Below are positions 1-12,773 of a stretch of DNA of 64,000 nucleotides, piece by piece; within the stretch, counting starts at the first letter, position 1; every line of letters begins with the position of its first letter. The notes under the pieces are model-generated. The model ran no database searches, had not been told where the DNA came from, and saw only the letters and a program-made list of their open reading frames with translations. The stretch is from Photorhabdus australis DSM 17609 (GTDB lineage: Bacteria; Pseudomonadota; Gammaproteobacteria; Enterobacterales; Enterobacteriaceae). A program made the position numbers and the translations under genes. The stretch lies in contig NZ_JONO01000005.1 of NCBI RefSeq assembly GCF_000711895.1, positions 93,191 through 157,190 of the forward strand, given 5' to 3'.

Positions 1-1221
1 GGAAGGCAATTCCTGCCAACGCTGCCAACTGACATTTTGCCATTGAATACTGATGTGCGAACTCTCTGCAATTTCCGGTGTAATATCGAGAGCAAAATGA
101 TTTACCAATCCCTGTGGCTGGCGATGCTCCCAATCTCTAACAAGATCAGGAGTCAAAAAAGAAAAAGTGGGTAAAATGCTGCTCAACCGTTCAAGTTGAA
201 TGTTTTCTGCCCGGATACGCCAGTGATCTTTGTTATCATAGTTCTTAGCTTCTGATAGATAGAGTACTGATGCCTTTCCAGACGGCCATTGCTGACCGTC
301 AGTAACCAGGCTTGCTAACTCAGGCACATCAAACAACCAGCCATTGCCCTGACGGCGCATCCGCAACACCAAATCACTGACAGAAAGATTGTGGAGTTTG
401 TCAGCAACTTTCCAGTTAGCTTCTCCCTGACGTAATTGCAGTTGGCCGCCATCAATTCGCCCATCTTTAAGCATAATCCAACTAGACAAGCTAAATTTAG
501 CATCTTTCAGCCCAGTATTATTCTGCAACCAATGGCTCAGCCATGGATGAATATCAACATTATCTGCCTGTAAATAAATAGTACCGTTATCCAATACGCC
601 ATTAGTGTCATGCAAATCAAATTTAACCTGTACATTACCATGCTGATTATTAATAGAAGAAAGGCTTATTTCCCCCTGTGCACGATGACGGTTATTTTTA
701 TTTAGCCAGGTTAATCGCGGTAACAATAGATCAGCCTGCTCGCCGGAGGGTGTCAAAAAAGTCAGGCGGCTATCTTGCAGGTTAAAATGGTCGAACTGTT
801 CAAGAAATAGATCAGAAAATGTATCTGATTGGTAAAGCATATTACCACTTTGATCATTAAACAGCGGTTGATGGTAATTTACCTGCAACTGATAAAAAGT
901 AAGATCGCGGAAATTCCACCGCATTCTTAACAAAGATAACCAGATATCTAATGCAACCGTGATTTTTTTAGCTTGCACATCTGCGCTTGCAGTTTTCACA
1001 CTAATATCACGTAGTTCAAGAACGGGACCGAAAGATTCCCATTCTCCTGCAATATATCCAACATCAACAGGTACACCAATAATTGACTCAACCTTAGCGA
1101 GCAATTGCGGACGATAGCTATTAATATGTGGCAATAGAAAACGTAATCCACTGACAAGCAAAGCCACAATGATAATGACTATTGCGGCTGTCGCTAATAA
1201 TACTCCCGGCAGTCGCCTCAC
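1..1221 (-). CDS. yhdP: YhdP, AsmA-like envelope protein (N-terminal part, cut by window edge)
   Basis: The minus strand is open from position 1221 to the window edge, giving 407 codons of the N-terminus of a protein that is about 1,270 residues long in E. coli. The chosen start is GTG at 1221, because AAGGAG lies six bases before it. An in-frame ATG at 1227 would overlap that ribosome-binding site. The first residues (RRLPG, then a hydrophobic segment of about 20 residues) form an inner-membrane anchor, followed by a long periplasmic beta-rich region. The family is AsmA/TamB-like and is implicated in phospholipid transport to the outer membrane. It follows rng on the same strand, as in E. 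coli. Confidence 0.88.
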   Translation of the reverse strand, partial: MRRLPGVLLATAAIVIIIVALLVSGLRFLLPHINSYRPQLLAKVESIIGVPVDVGYIAGEWESFGPVLELRDISVKTASADVQAKKITVALDIWLSLLRMRWNFRDLTFYQLQVNYHQPLFNDQSGNMLYQSDTFSDLFLEQFDHFNLQDSRLTFLTPSGEQADLLLPRLTWLNKNNRHRAQGEISLSSINNQHGNVQVKFDLHDTNGVLDNGTIYLQADNVDIHPWLSHWLQNNTGLKDAKFSLSSWIMLKDGRIDGGQLQLRQGEANWKVADKLHNLSVSDLVLRMRRQGNGWLFDVPELASLVTDGQQWPSGKASVLYLSEAKNYDNKDHWRIRAENIQLERLSSILPTFSFLTPDLVRDWEHRQPQGLVNHFALDITPEIAESSHISIQWQNVSWQRWQELPS

Positions 1222-1272
1222 ACGCATCTCCTTGGTTTTCAGTGCTGTTATGTCAGCAAACCAAATAGTTAA

Positions 1273-2742
1273 TTACATCATGACTACGTCAAATTGTTCC
1301 TGACTATAGAGCTGTTCTGTCTGAACTTTTACCTGTTTACCAACAAAAATTTCCACTTCCGCCAGTGCATGGGATTCTTCCCCTTTCAACGCTTCAACCA
1401 CGGCTGGCGATGCATAAATAAGGAAGCGATCTGCATCAACTGCCCGGTGAACCCGCACAATTTCACGCATAATCTCATAACAAACCGTTTCAACAGATTT
1501 CACCGTTCCCCGCCCATGGCAAGTAGGGCAATCGTCACAAAGTATATGCTCTATGCTTTCACGAGTTCGCTTACGCGTCATTTCTACCAATCCGAGCTGA
1601 GAAAAACCATTAATCGTTGTTTTGACACGATCTTTACTCAGTACCTGTTCAAGAGAAACTAATACCCGCCGACGGTGGTCTTCACTGTTCATATCAATAA
1701 AATCAATAATGATAATACCACCCAAATTACGCAATCTTAGTTGCCTCGCAATCGCCTGCGTCGCTTCGATATTAGTATTAAAAATAGTTTCTTCCAGATT
1801 ACGGTGTCCGACAAATGCTCCGGTATTAATATCTATTGTGGTCATCGCTTCTGTCTGGTCAATAATCAAATAACCACCTGACTTTAATTCAACTTTACGG
1901 TCGAGTGCTCTCTGGATCTCATTTTCTACATCAAACAGATCAAAAATAGGCTGATTGCCATTATAAAGCTCCAATTTAGCAGTCATTTTAGGAATATATT
2001 CACTAATAAATTCCTGTAATTGATTAAACATTAGACGAGAATCTACACGAATACGATCAAGAGCTGTTCCAGCGAAATCTCGCAGAATACGATGAGCCAG
2101 AGCCAATTCACCATAAAGTTTATTTTTGGTAGCATTACGCTTTTTACGCTCTATGACCTTACTCCACAGTCGTTTCAGGAAAGCCGCATCCTGAGCTAAC
2201 TCATCATCACCAACCCCTTCAGCCGCAGTTCTAATAATGAAACCTCCATGCTCATCACAATAGTCAGCAACAATATTTTTCAGACGATTACGCTCGTCTT
2301 CACTTTCAATACGTTGTGAAACCCCAACATGAGAAGCACCTGGCATAAATACAAGATAACGGGAAGGCAATGTAATATCCGTAGTTAACCTGGCTCCTTT
2401 AGTACCCAGCGGATCTTTCACTACCTGAACCATTAAGTCCTGCCCCTGACGAACCAGTTCAGCAATATCTCGAACATGAAAGTTCTTTTGTTCCTCACCA
2501 GCAATACATTCCGTGTGAGGCATAATATCCGAGGCATGCAAAAAGGCGGCTTTTTCCAGTCCAATATCAACAAAGGCCGCTTGCATTCCTGGTAATACCC
2601 GGCTTACACGGCCTTTGTAAATATTGCCAACAATTCCCCTCTTAGCTTCTCTTTCAACATGGATTTCCTGCAAGATCCCACCATCAATGTAGGCAACGCG
2701 CGTTTCGGATGGTGTTACGTTGACTAATAACTCTGTTGTCAT
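1273..2742 (-). CDS. rng: Ribonuclease G
   Basis: Endoribonuclease of the RNase E/G family, which trims the 5' end of 16S rRNA and degrades some mRNAs. The 489-residue length equals E. coli RNase G. An S1 RNA-binding domain spans roughly residues 39-125. The catalytic metal-binding aspartates are D304 (in TTIDINTG) and D347 (in IIIIDFIDM). The zinc-link cysteines are C405 and C408 in CPTCHGRG. The long C-terminal scaffold of RNase E is absent, which separates the two. Its ATG overlaps the TGA of maf (ATGA), so the two genes are translationally coupled. Confidence 0.97.
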   Translation of the reverse strand: MTTELLVNVTPSETRVAYIDGGILQEIHVEREAKRGIVGNIYKGRVSRVLPGMQAAFVDIGLEKAAFLHASDIMPHTECIAGEEQKNFHVRDIAELVRQGQDLMVQVVKDPLGTKGARLTTDITLPSRYLVFMPGASHVGVSQRIESEDERNRLKNIVADYCDEHGGFIIRTAAEGVGDDELAQDAAFLKRLWSKVIERKKRNATKNKLYGELALAHRILRDFAGTALDRIRVDSRLMFNQLQEFISEYIPKMTAKLELYNGNQPIFDLFDVENEIQRALDRKVELKSGGYLIIDQTEAMTTIDINTGAFVGHRNLEETIFNTNIEATQAIARQLRLRNLGGIIIIDFIDMNSEDHRRRVLVSLEQVLSKDRVKTTINGFSQLGLVEMTRKRTRESIEHILCDDCPTCHGRGTVKSVETVCYEIMREIVRVHRAVDADRFLIYASPAVVEALKGEESHALAEVEIFVGKQVKVQTEQLYSQEQFDVVMM

Positions 2743-3326
2743 GTATGCCTCTTTCCATCAACTAACGCAAAAAACTTTGTGATTAATTCATACGTTTCCA
2801 CCAATGGCAGACCAACTACTGCGTGATAACTACCGTTCAAAGTCTTAACAAAGCAACCCGCTTTTCCCTGAATACCATAAGCACCCGCTTTGTCCATTGG
2901 TTCACCAGTTGCTACATAATCCAAAATTTCCTGCGTAGATAATTGACGAAAAGTCACATCCGTAACGACTATATCACTTAAAGTACGCTGACTATCTGAT
3001 AAAGCAATAGCCGTAATCACCTGATGACACTGACCGGAGAGCGCGCTGAGAATTTCGACAGCATGCTGTTCACTGCGGGGTTTTTCCAGAATTTTATTAT
3101 TCAATACAACAATAGTATCAGCTCCCAGCACCAGAAAATCTTCCGGTGCAATCGCAACTCCAGCCAAAGATTTATCTTTTGCTAATCGGCTGACATATTG
3201 ATGCGGAGTTTCACCCTCTTGCCACCGCTCCTCTACCTGAGGAGAAAGAATTTCAAATTTAAAGTTCAATAATTCAACCAGCTCACGCCGCCTTGGTGAG
3301 CCGGAAGCCAGATAGAGGGTTTTCAT
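2739..3326 (-). CDS. maf: Maf-type nucleotide pyrophosphatase (dTTP/UTP)
   Basis: A 195-residue Maf/HAM1-superfamily house-cleaning enzyme, the YhdE type that hydrolyses dTTP and UTP to monophosphates. The N-terminal SGSPRRREL motif begins near residue 8 and the catalytic LGADTIVV motif lies near residue 67. It sits between mreD and rng as in E. coli. A 261-base gap separates it from mreD, and its stop overlaps the rng start. Confidence 0.94.
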   Translation of the reverse strand: MKTLYLASGSPRRRELVELLNFKFEILSPQVEERWQEGETPHQYVSRLAKDKSLAGVAIAPEDFLVLGADTIVVLNNKILEKPRSEQHAVEILSALSGQCHQVITAIALSDSQRTLSDIVVTDVTFRQLSTQEILDYVATGEPMDKAGAYGIQGKAGCFVKTLNGSYHAVVGLPLVETYELITKFFALVDGKRHT

Positions 3327-3587
3327 GATGATATTGTCCTTACTACCTATCTCATTAGGCTATTCTATTTGCCCTTCTTTGATATTTAAGAGCGATTCTG
3401 GACAGACCTCAGACAAAAGCATTAACCTTTGAACATACTTTTAGTACGGTACCATCTCCATGTACTATGTATACGCCCCAGGTTATGAGTGCTATCCGTA
3501 TCCACGATTTATTGGAAAGAATGGCCTGCATCACAATAACGTCTATGGAATAAGCTCTTGTCAGAATATTAAAAATTACCGTTTGCA

Positions 3588-4076
3588 CTAATGCACATTA
3601 AACTGACGACGGATTTTTCGCATTAACAGGAATAACCACGGCCAAAGGATACCATTGACCAAACTGTTCCAAAACACTTCTGAATGAAACGCAACATTTG
3701 ATAACAAAAATTCTGCCCAAAAAACACTAAAATCCATCAGCACAGATAAAGCAACGACGACCAAAGACTGCTGCCAGAGTGCCATATTGCGGAATAATTG
3801 AAACTTAAATGACACTAAATAACTAACCAGACTATAAGCCAGGGCATTAACACCCAACGTTGCACCCTGAATCAGATCTATGATAACTCCCAGTACAAAG
3901 CCAGTACCAACACTGACTCTGTGAGGTAATGCCATCACCCAATAAACGAGTAACAATGCTGACCAGGTAGGCCGATACATATAAATTTGCTCTGGCCACG
4001 GCATAATTTGCAGCACCATTGCAACCAAGAAAGATAACCAAATGACCCAACGCCCATGACTTCGGTATTGATTCAT
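3588..4076 (-). CDS. mreD: Rod shape-determining protein MreD
   Basis: A 162-residue integral membrane protein of about five to six hydrophobic segments, the usual length of MreD. It belongs to the elongasome with MreB, MreC and RodA and is needed for rod shape. Its ATG overlaps the last base of the mreC stop, so mreC and mreD are coupled. The N-terminus ([15 protein letters not shown]) matches the enterobacterial MreD pattern. Confidence 0.95.
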   Translation of the reverse strand: MNQYRSHGRWVIWLSFLVAMVLQIMPWPEQIYMYRPTWSALLLVYWVMALPHRVSVGTGFVLGVIIDLIQGATLGVNALAYSLVSYLVSFKFQLFRNMALWQQSLVVVALSVLMDFSVFWAEFLLSNVAFHSEVFWNSLVNGILWPWLFLLMRKIRRQFNVH

Positions 4077-5110
4077 TAACGATTTCTCGCACTAATAAAT
4101 TTAGCCGGCGTCACTGTTAGCTCAGAATTTGTCACTCTTTCTGCCGTTTTAGTTATTTCATCAGAAACCGAAGAAGGTGCTGGCGGCCCCATTTCATTTG
4201 CATGTGGCAATACCTGAGGCATCATTTGCATTAAACGTTCATTAGCAGCCCGATAAACATCCGATGGTGGCAATGGTTCCGATGGATTATTGTCCGCCCC
4301 CCACAATAACAGCAAATAACGTAAACGCTGTAATTCTGCCGTTGGCCGGGCTTTGATCACAGTATAGGCCCGTTGATTATCGACTTTAACTGACGAAACC
4401 ACGGCTACCGGATATCCTTCAGGGAAGCGCCCCCCCAATCCAGAAGTGACCAACACATCCCCAACCCGAATATCTGTATTACTTGGCAATAACTCAAATT
4501 GCAAATCATCAGCACAACCCGCACCAGCAACAATGGCCCGAATATCATTACGTAACACCTGTATTGGCAAAGCATGTGTCGTATCACAAATCAGTAATAC
4601 CCGGCTGGTAAACTGACTGACAGCAACAACCTGACCAACAATGCCTTTATCACTGATAACCGGTTGTCCTTCATAAACGCCTTCTCTTGAGCCCTTATCG
4701 ATTACTACCTGATCACTATAAGGATTAGCCTTACCGGAAATCACCTGTGTCACCATCATATGCTCATCCTGACGCAAAGGTGATCCCAACAATTCACGCA
4801 GGCGGGAATTTTCTTGTTTAAGTTGCCCTAATAACAGCATATCGCTGTTTTTCATCAATAATTCCTGGTGTAAAGCTCGATTTTCCAATTGAAGTTGTTC
4901 ACGGGAGGCAAGGGTTTCTGACACTCCATCAAGTACTTGACGCGGACCATTGGCAAGAAAATAAAATGGACTGACTACCGTATCCATATAGCTACGTACT
5001 TTACTGAGAGCATCAAGGCGGCTATCCGCCACAACCAAAGTAATGGCAACAATAACAGCAAAAAAAAGTCGTAATTGCAGGGAAGGCCCCCGGCTAAAAA
5101 TTGGCTTCAT
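4076..5110 (-). CDS. mreC: Cell shape protein MreC
   Basis: A 344-residue bitopic inner-membrane protein. One N-terminal transmembrane segment lies near residues 12-28, a short coiled coil follows near 70-108, and then comes the periplasmic beta-barrel region that contacts PBP2. The C-terminal tail after about residue 275 is rich in proline and serine and probably disordered, as in other enterobacteria. It is second in the mreBCD operon, 110 bases after mreB. Confidence 0.96.
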   Translation of the reverse strand: MKPIFSRGPSLQLRLFFAVIVAITLVVADSRLDALSKVRSYMDTVVSPFYFLANGPRQVLDGVSETLASREQLQLENRALHQELLMKNSDMLLLGQLKQENSRLRELLGSPLRQDEHMMVTQVISGKANPYSDQVVIDKGSREGVYEGQPVISDKGIVGQVVAVSQFTSRVLLICDTTHALPIQVLRNDIRAIVAGAGCADDLQFELLPSNTDIRVGDVLVTSGLGGRFPEGYPVAVVSSVKVDNQRAYTVIKARPTAELQRLRYLLLLWGADNNPSEPLPPSDVYRAANERLMQMMPQVLPHANEMGPPAPSSVSDEITKTAERVTNSELTVTPAKFISARNR

Positions 5111-5220
5111 AAGCTGCGCTATTCCAACTGTATTGTTTCATAAGCAATGGAATTCCCAGACAGCAATAGCAAGGAGGTCTGAATCCAGCGATCATCCCCC
5201 CCTCACTTGCAAGTTAACAC

Positions 5221-6903
<1,683 letters not shown>

Positions 6904-7881
6904 ATGAAATCCCTATTACTTGAACAAAAACAGAGTCAATTATCAGCTTCTATACAAGAAATTAGCTCTTCCCTTCTACCTGTGGGAGAAGTTACCGTTG
7001 ATATTCACTGGTCAACTTTAAATTACAAAGATGCATTAGCAATCACAGGTACAGGTAAAATTATCCGTCAGTTCCCAATGATACCGGGCATTGATTTTTC
7101 AGGAATTGTGCATAGTACTGAAGATCCCCGTTTTCATATCGGTCAGCATGTGCTGTTAACTGGCTGGGGTGTAGGCGAAAATCACTGGGGTGGTCTGGCA
7201 GAACAAGCCCGAGTTTCAGGCGATTGGCTGACCCCTTTACCCGCAGGTTTAGATAGCAGACAAGCAATGATCATTGGTACTGCTGGCTTCACTGCCATAC
7301 TGTGCGTTATGGCCCTGGAAGAAGGCGGGATCTTGCCAGAAAATGGCGATGTCATTGTCACAGGTGCTAGCGGAGGTGTAGGAAGTACTGCGGTAGCACT
7401 GCTTTCACAACTTGGCTATTCTATTGTTGCTGTCAGCGGCAGGCAGGAAAATCACGAATACTTGTTATCCCTTGGAGCAAAGAAGGTTCTACCACGCGAT
7501 GAATTTAATCGTTCTCCCCGTCCACTAGAAAAACAGCTTTGGGCTGGCGCAATTGATACCGTGGGCGATAATGTACTGGCAACAATACTGGCGCAAACTC
7601 ACTACAGCGGCACCGTTGCAGCGTGTGGCCTCGCCGGTGGAGTAAACCTGCCAACGACAGTTATGCCATTTATTTTACGCAATATACGTCTGCAAGGCGT
7701 AGATTCTGTCACTTTTCCATCAACAAAACGGCCTGCTGTATGGCAACGCCTGCAAAAATTGCTACCCGCCTCTTTTTATCAACAGGCAACCACTGAGATA
7801 ACACTGGATCAAACAATAGAATATGCGAATAAATTAATAGCTAACCAGGTAACAGGGCGGACGTTAGTCCGGGTTCGTTGA
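6904..7881 (+). CDS. acuI: Acrylyl-CoA reductase (NADPH), AcuI/YhdH
   Basis: A 325-residue zinc-independent medium-chain dehydrogenase/reductase of the YhdH/AcuI type, which reduces acryloyl-CoA to propionyl-CoA with NADPH. The N-terminal catalytic fold carries STLNYKDALAITG. The Rossmann segment starts at GASGGVGSTAVALL near residue 155. The C-terminus VTGRTLVRV is typical of the family. A 639-base gap separates it from mreB because csrD is missing. Confidence 0.93.
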   Translation: MKSLLLEQKQSQLSASIQEISSSLLPVGEVTVDIHWSTLNYKDALAITGTGKIIRQFPMIPGIDFSGIVHSTEDPRFHIGQHVLLTGWGVGENHWGGLAEQARVSGDWLTPLPAGLDSRQAMIIGTAGFTAILCVMALEEGGILPENGDVIVTGASGGVGSTAVALLSQLGYSIVAVSGRQENHEYLLSLGAKKVLPRDEFNRSPRPLEKQLWAGAIDTVGDNVLATILAQTHYSGTVAACGLAGGVNLPTTVMPFILRNIRLQGVDSVTFPSTKRPAVWQRLQKLLPASFYQQATTEITLDQTIEYANKLIANQVTGRTLVRVR

Positions 7882-8092
7882 GAATTGTGACTAGCCTCGA
7901 AAGTACGGCTGTTTTATTCTTGACATTTCCTCTGATAAGACCAGTATTTAGCTGCTAAATGCCACGATATTGTTATAATGTCGCGCTTTATCGCAGAAAC
8001 AAGCTTAGTGACTGTTATAATAAAGATGACAAATCGTTAACATCGGATTATGTTGAGGCAATTGTTGACAAATTGCCGGAGATACCAGCACA

Positions 8093-8545
8093 ATGGCAGA
8101 CAAGTTTCACATTTTACTCCTTAATGGCCCTAACCTGAATATGTTGGGAACCCGGGAGCCCGATATCTACGGCAGCTTAACGCTTGATGATATCGTCAGC
8201 GAATTGTCTAAAGAAGCCCATAAATTGGGGGTTAAATTCAGCCACCTGCAATCCAACGCAGAATTTGAGCTGATAAACAGAATTCATTCTGCACAGGGTA
8301 ATACTGATTTTATCTTAATTAACCCTGCTGCATTCACGCATACCAGCGTGGCACTGCGTGATGCATTGCTGACGGTAAAGATCCCATTTATTGAGATCCA
8401 CCTCTCCAATGTTCACGCTCGCGAGCCATTTCGTCATCACTCATATCTTTCAGATCTTGCCGTTGGTGTAATTTGCGGTTTAGGGGGAGATGGCTATAGC
8501 TTTGCATTACAGGCAGCGGTAAATCGCTTGTCAAAACTCAACTAA
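8093..8545 (+). CDS. aroQ: 3-Dehydroquinate dehydratase, type II
   Basis: Third step of the shikimate pathway: 3-dehydroquinate to 3-dehydroshikimate by anti elimination. The 150-residue product shows the type II signature [13 protein letters not shown] at residues 11-23, whose loop arginine is catalytic. It also has [14 protein letters not shown] with the catalytic histidine, and [15 protein letters not shown]. It lies 29 bases before accB, as in many gammaproteobacteria. Confidence 0.97.
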   Translation: MADKFHILLLNGPNLNMLGTREPDIYGSLTLDDIVSELSKEAHKLGVKFSHLQSNAEFELINRIHSAQGNTDFILINPAAFTHTSVALRDALLTVKIPFIEIHLSNVHAREPFRHHSYLSDLAVGVICGLGGDGYSFALQAAVNRLSKLN

Positions 8546-8574
8546 ATAAAACAGAAGAGTACGGAATCACACTC

Positions 8575-9045
8575 ATGGATATTCGTAAAATAAAAAAACT
8601 GATCGAGCTGGTTGAAGAATCTGGCATCTCTGAACTGGAAATCTCTGAAGGGGAAGAGTCAGTGCGCATCAGCCGCGCATTAGCACCCCAGAGTTTTCCG
8701 GCAGCTCAACAATATATTCCTGTCCAGGCGCAACAACCTGCGCTGGCTAACGCTGTTGCACCTTCTCAAGCTCTGCCAGAAACTGTCAACGAGAAACCGG
8801 CTGCAATCAATGGTCACATTGTTCGTTCTCCAATGGTCGGTACTTTCTACCGTACACCTAGTCCAGATGCGAAACCATTTATCGAAGTCGGCCAACATGT
8901 CAACGTGGGCGATACCCTATGTATCGTTGAAGCAATGAAAATGATGAACCAGATCGAAGCCGACAAAACCGGTGTGGTTAAAGCGATTCTTGTAGAAAGC
9001 GGTCAACCCGTTGAATTTGACGAGCCGTTGGTCGTCATCGAATAA
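8575..9045 (+). CDS. accB: Biotin carboxyl carrier protein of acetyl-CoA carboxylase
   Basis: BCCP subunit that carries carboxybiotin between biotin carboxylase and carboxyltransferase in fatty-acid synthesis. It has 156 residues: an N-terminal region (1-35), an Ala/Pro/Gln-rich linker (about 36-78) and a C-terminal biotinyl domain (about 80-156). The biotinylated lysine is K122 in EAMKMMNQI. accC follows after 12 bases, the usual accBC operon. Confidence 0.98.
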   Translation: MDIRKIKKLIELVEESGISELEISEGEESVRISRALAPQSFPAAQQYIPVQAQQPALANAVAPSQALPETVNEKPAAINGHIVRSPMVGTFYRTPSPDAKPFIEVGQHVNVGDTLCIVEAMKMMNQIEADKTGVVKAILVESGQPVEFDEPLVVIE

Positions 9046-9057
9046 CGAGGCGTTCCC

Positions 9058-10407
9058 ATGCTTGATAAAATTGTAATTGCTAACCGTGGTGAAATCGCAC
9101 TACGTATCCTGCGAGCTTGTAAAGAGCTAGGAATAAAAACTGTTGCGGTACATTCATCTGCGGATCGTGACTTAAAACACGTACTGCTGGCAGACGAAAC
9201 TATCTGTATTGGCCCTGCAGCTTCTGCAAAAAGCTATCTGAATATCCCAGCAATTATTTCTGCGGCAGAAATCACGGGGGCAGTAGCCATTCACCCGGGT
9301 TACGGTTTCTTGTCTGAAAACGCCGATTTTGCTGAGCAGGTTGAACGTTCTGGCTTTATTTTTATTGGCCCAAAAGCAGAAACGATCCGCCTGATGGGAG
9401 ATAAGGTTTCCGCTATCAATGCGATGAAAAAAGCCGGCGTGCCTTGTGTACCAGGCTCTGACGGCCCGCTGTCTGATGACACAGAGAAAAATAAAACCAT
9501 TGCTAAACGCATCGGTTATCCCGTGATCATCAAAGCATCCGGTGGCGGTGGCGGTCGTGGTATGCGCGTCGTCCGCAGTGATAAAGATCTGGAACAATCA
9601 ATCAACATGACGCGTGCGGAAGCAAAAGCTGCTTTCAATAACGATATGGTTTACATGGAAAAATTCCTTGAAAACCCACGTCATATTGAGATCCAAGTAT
9701 TGGCTGACGGTCAAGGTCAGGCAATTTATTTAGCTGAACGTGATTGCTCTATGCAACGCCGTCACCAAAAAGTGGTTGAAGAGGCCCCCGCTCCAGGTAT
9801 CACGCCAGAAATGCGTCGTAACATTGGTGAGCGTTGTGCCAACGCATGTATCGAAATTGGCTATCGTGGTGCTGGTACCTTCGAATTCCTGTATGAAAAC
9901 GGCGAGTTTTATTTCATTGAGATGAATACCCGTATTCAGGTCGAACATCCAGTTACAGAAATGATTACCGGTGTTGACTTGATTAAAGAACAATTACGGA
10001 TTGCCGCTGGAATGCCACTTTCAATTAAACAGAAAGATGTCATTGTTCGTGGTCACGCAATTGAATGCCGTATTAACGCCGAAGATGCAAACACATTCCT
10101 GCCAAGCCCAGGTAAAATTACCCGTTTCCACTCACCAGGTGGATTTGGTGTACGTTGGGAATCGCATATTTATGCCGGTTATACCGTGCCTCCTTACTAT
10201 GATTCAATGATTGGTAAGTTGATTACTTACGGTGAAAATCGTGATAACGCCATTGCACGGATGAAAAATGCATTGGCAGAACTGATTATTGATGGCATCA
10301 AGACAAATATCGAACTTCAGCAAGCGATTATGAATGATGAAAACTTCCAGAATGGTGGCACGAATATTCACTATCTGGAGAAAAAACTGGGATTACAGGA
10401 AACCTAA
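9058..10407 (+). CDS. accC: Biotin carboxylase subunit of acetyl-CoA carboxylase
   Basis: ATP-grasp enzyme that carboxylates biotin on BCCP with bicarbonate. The 449 residues equal the E. coli length. The biotin-carboxylase N domain begins [17 protein letters not shown]. The glycine-rich ATP lid [14 protein letters not shown] lies near residues 159-172, and the active-site segment [15 protein letters not shown] near 288-302. Codon use is typical of the flanking housekeeping genes. In E. coli yhdT-panF would follow, but here an 11-kb island intervenes. Confidence 0.98.
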   Translation: MLDKIVIANRGEIALRILRACKELGIKTVAVHSSADRDLKHVLLADETICIGPAASAKSYLNIPAIISAAEITGAVAIHPGYGFLSENADFAEQVERSGFIFIGPKAETIRLMGDKVSAINAMKKAGVPCVPGSDGPLSDDTEKNKTIAKRIGYPVIIKASGGGGGRGMRVVRSDKDLEQSINMTRAEAKAAFNNDMVYMEKFLENPRHIEIQVLADGQGQAIYLAERDCSMQRRHQKVVEEAPAPGITPEMRRNIGERCANACIEIGYRGAGTFEFLYENGEFYFIEMNTRIQVEHPVTEMITGVDLIKEQLRIAAGMPLSIKQKDVIVRGHAIECRINAEDANTFLPSPGKITRFHSPGGFGVRWESHIYAGYTVPPYYDSMIGKLITYGENRDNAIARMKNALAELIIDGIKTNIELQQAIMNDENFQNGGTNIHYLEKKLGLQET

Positions 10408-10434
10408 AACCGGTTTAATGACATTAATATCTTT

Positions 10435-10458
10435 GAAGGAGCGTTTAAACGCTCCTTC
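10435..10458. terminator. Perfect palindrome after accC, possible terminator
   Basis: A 24-base perfect palindrome with a nine-base GC-rich stem (GAAGGAGCG) and a TTTAAA loop, 28 bases after the accC stop. No T-run follows on either strand, so it may act as an mRNA 3'-end hairpin rather than a classical intrinsic terminator. Confidence 0.5.
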
Positions 10459-10461
10459 AAC

Positions 10462-10525
10462 TTACTGAAAAAGTGCTGCTTTTTAGCCGACACTTTGTTT
10501 TAATTGAGTTCTGTTCGCCAAACGG
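10462..10525 (+). repeat. Left copy of an imperfect direct repeat flanking the accessory island
   Basis: These 64 bases align at roughly three-quarters identity with 21011-21076. Both share AAAGTGCT, CTTTGTTTTAATT and a GTTC..C..ACGG tail. Some similarity continues a further 20 bases into what is the start of a small ORF in the right copy; here the ATG is lost. The two copies bracket about 10.5 kb of foreign DNA. Confidence 0.6.
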
Positions 10526-11891
10526 CGTTTACCACCACTTTAAAAACCCACCTTGAGGTAAAATCAGTGTGATTTTAGAATCTGTAAAAAGGGCAAACGC
10601 ATCACGAAAAAACCAGTAAAAACGTTAGTCATTAAAGATTTTTTAAAGCAGGTAAAAAACTCGATACTATACTGATATTGGAAGAGAAAACACCAGGAAA
10701 GACGGCTTTTAAATCTATTAACCGCATTAAGAAAATTTTCTCAAAAAAAAAAGATTTTGCATGCCTGAAAGGAGTTTACGCAAAATGAGGATAATCGTTA
10801 AAAAAACTGAGAGGCTTTTAGATTAGACATGGAAAAAAGAACAAAAACGTTTCAAAGCATTAAAGATGATTAAAGAAAAATGAGCTATTTCCTTTTTAGC
10901 GGTGATTAACTCAGTTATCTATCAGACAAAGGTTAAAAAAATAGGTTCCGATTAATACCAGATTTTTAAGCAAGACAGAATGACTAAAAAACAGTTTACT
11001 TCCTGCCATATTTAATGCATTTACCAGCGATGCTATACTCCGTTTATTTTATAATTACCTAATCTGCCATGACCATTTAAAAGTGAAAATACAGAGATAT
11101 TAAAGTTTTTATATAAAAGGCAGATTTAACTAAATACATGCAACTTTTCAAAAGGAGAGTTAATTGTATTTAATCGAAGTCATTGACCATTAAAAGAAAG
11201 TCGAAAAGAAATCAGCATGCAAAAGAATATTATCCGAATAGATGGGTATTAACGCGCTTTCTCATCGTTATTTTATGAAAAAAACCATAAAAACAACGCA
11301 ATAGAAAATGGATAAAACGATTAATCCAGCAGGATTAACACCCTGAAAAAACGGGGGATTATCTGAAAAAAAATCAAGGATAGTGATTTATTAGAACTAC
11401 TCAGAATTGCCGGTAAAACAGCGTCAGTAAAGGGTATGATTAACGTTGGTTTAGCGTAAAACATGATATCCTATAGTGATTAAACTTAATAAAAATCAGG
11501 TGGTAAAAGTGGTAACAAACAGTCAAAACACTAACTGATTAAAACTCTAAATTAGAACAGTGATTTTAAATAACAGTTTAAAACCTGCCATGATAAAACT
11601 CAAAGTAAGATTACGAGCCTGTAATTTAAACTGGCTTTACACTATTTGAACTCGCCAATAATATTACTTTTCTACGGTTCGATTAAACCGTTCCTCTTTA
11701 TAAAAACCATTGCTCGTCAACTTCACAAATGATTTGTATATTGCTATATCATTTTTGAAAGCACGAGCATGATCATGTTCTAGTGGTGTTGTAGTCAAAT
11801 AATTTCAGCTAGCTTCAGATACCTTGTTGCAACTTTTCATATTCAACCAACAACGGATCATTATTGTCTTTTCAGTCGATGAATCTAATAT
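10526..11891 (+). other. ORF-free, A-rich 1.37-kb tract, probably decayed gene(s)
   Basis: No reading frame of 60 codons or more exists on either strand, although the neighbours are densely coding. Up to about 11,600 the plus strand is strongly A-rich, with A clearly exceeding T, which resembles the sense strand of low-GC coding DNA interrupted by many TAA and TGA codons. Short protein-like stretches appear, for example a lysine-rich segment near 10590-10660, but no family is recognisable. It may be a heavily eroded pseudogene in the plus direction. Confidence 0.4.
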
Positions 11892-12773
11892 CTAATCCGG
11901 AGCCAACATCCGCAGTGGGTTCAGTAAACAGATATCCCGAATGTGTTCTTTACCAAGGCCAGCGGCTTTAAACCAGCGTCCACTATCGCTCAGCCATTGC
12001 TCAACATCTGGCTGAACTGGCTGTCCAAGATCAGAGCTATAGACAACATTATTCACCTCCGATAACACTTCAAAAAAATCTTCAGTTGTTTGATAACCAA
12101 GATAAACAGTTAATGCCGTTTGCTCCACATAAAGCCAATCATGTTCACCCAACGCCTTAAGATCTTTCGCGTTCAATCCTGTCATAGGACTGGCAGGTTG
12201 GTTCAGCATGAACTTACAACCACCCGCAGCGGTAATCGCATCAATAAGTTGCATAACCTCATAACGTGAAGCATGGCCTGATGACAGCACAACATTATGC
12301 TGCTGCGCAAAACTAATTAACTCATGGATCTCGTTATGCAACCGCCCATTGCTATCGACAACAGACAAAGGTTGCTGTGCCAAAGTTTGCGCAAAACCAT
12401 TTGCCCAAGCACGTTTCATTACACTTTTATGGCCTGTAGGGACGATAGTCGGCAGATGAACCAGCAGCCGCGGAGCTTTACAGAACTGGTACTGACTCAG
12501 TGACTGGATAACAGAGTTAATTGCCAGCCCCCCTGAGGTTGCATTCAATACTACCGAACCAAAGACCGGAAGTCCTGCTTCCTGAGCCAGAGACGACAAA
12601 GCAGTAACACTCCCCAGATGGTTTTTAAGTACAACCCCACCACCATGTCGGGCGTATTCCCTTCCGGCTTCAAGTACGTTGTACCGCCGAATATAACTAT
12701 CGGGGCGAGCATGATAATGTACATCCAGAAAACGAAGTTTTCTCTCCCAGTATTCTATAAACATCCAACTCAT
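11892..12773 (-). CDS. DUF6282-type metal-dependent hydrolase (last gene of island operon)
   Basis: A putative amidohydrolase-like TIM-barrel protein of 293 residues. The start at 12773 was chosen because its ATG overlaps the TGA of the preceding gene (ATGA). A longer TTG start at 12788 is possible. H19 and H21 in DVHYHARPD form an HxH metal site near the N-terminus. VVLKNHLGS, LSSGHAS and YSSDLGQPVQPD carry further likely metal ligands. These features fit the DUF6282 group, whose members have no assigned reaction. It is the sixth gene of a tightly coupled operon, so it probably hydrolyses an intermediate or a by-product of that pathway. The specific substrate is unknown. Confidence 0.75.
   Translation of the reverse strand: MSWMFIEYWERKLRFLDVHYHARPDSYIRRYNVLEAGREYARHGGGVVLKNHLGSVTALSSLAQEAGLPVFGSVVLNATSGGLAINSVIQSLSQYQFCKAPRLLVHLPTIVPTGHKSVMKRAWANGFAQTLAQQPLSVVDSNGRLHNEIHELISFAQQHNVVLSSGHASRYEVMQLIDAITAAGGCKFMLNQPASPMTGLNAKDLKALGEHDWLYVEQTALTVYLGYQTTEDFFEVLSEVNNVVYSSDLGQPVQPDVEQWLSDSGRWFKAAGLGKEHIRDICLLNPLRMLAPD

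Noticed and set aside
315..503. 62-codon minus-strand frame inside yhdP
   Set aside because: It is out of frame with the yhdP coding sequence, which is open throughout and well conserved.
9172..9597. 141-codon minus-strand frame inside accC
   Set aside because: Antisense shadow of a strongly conserved gene.
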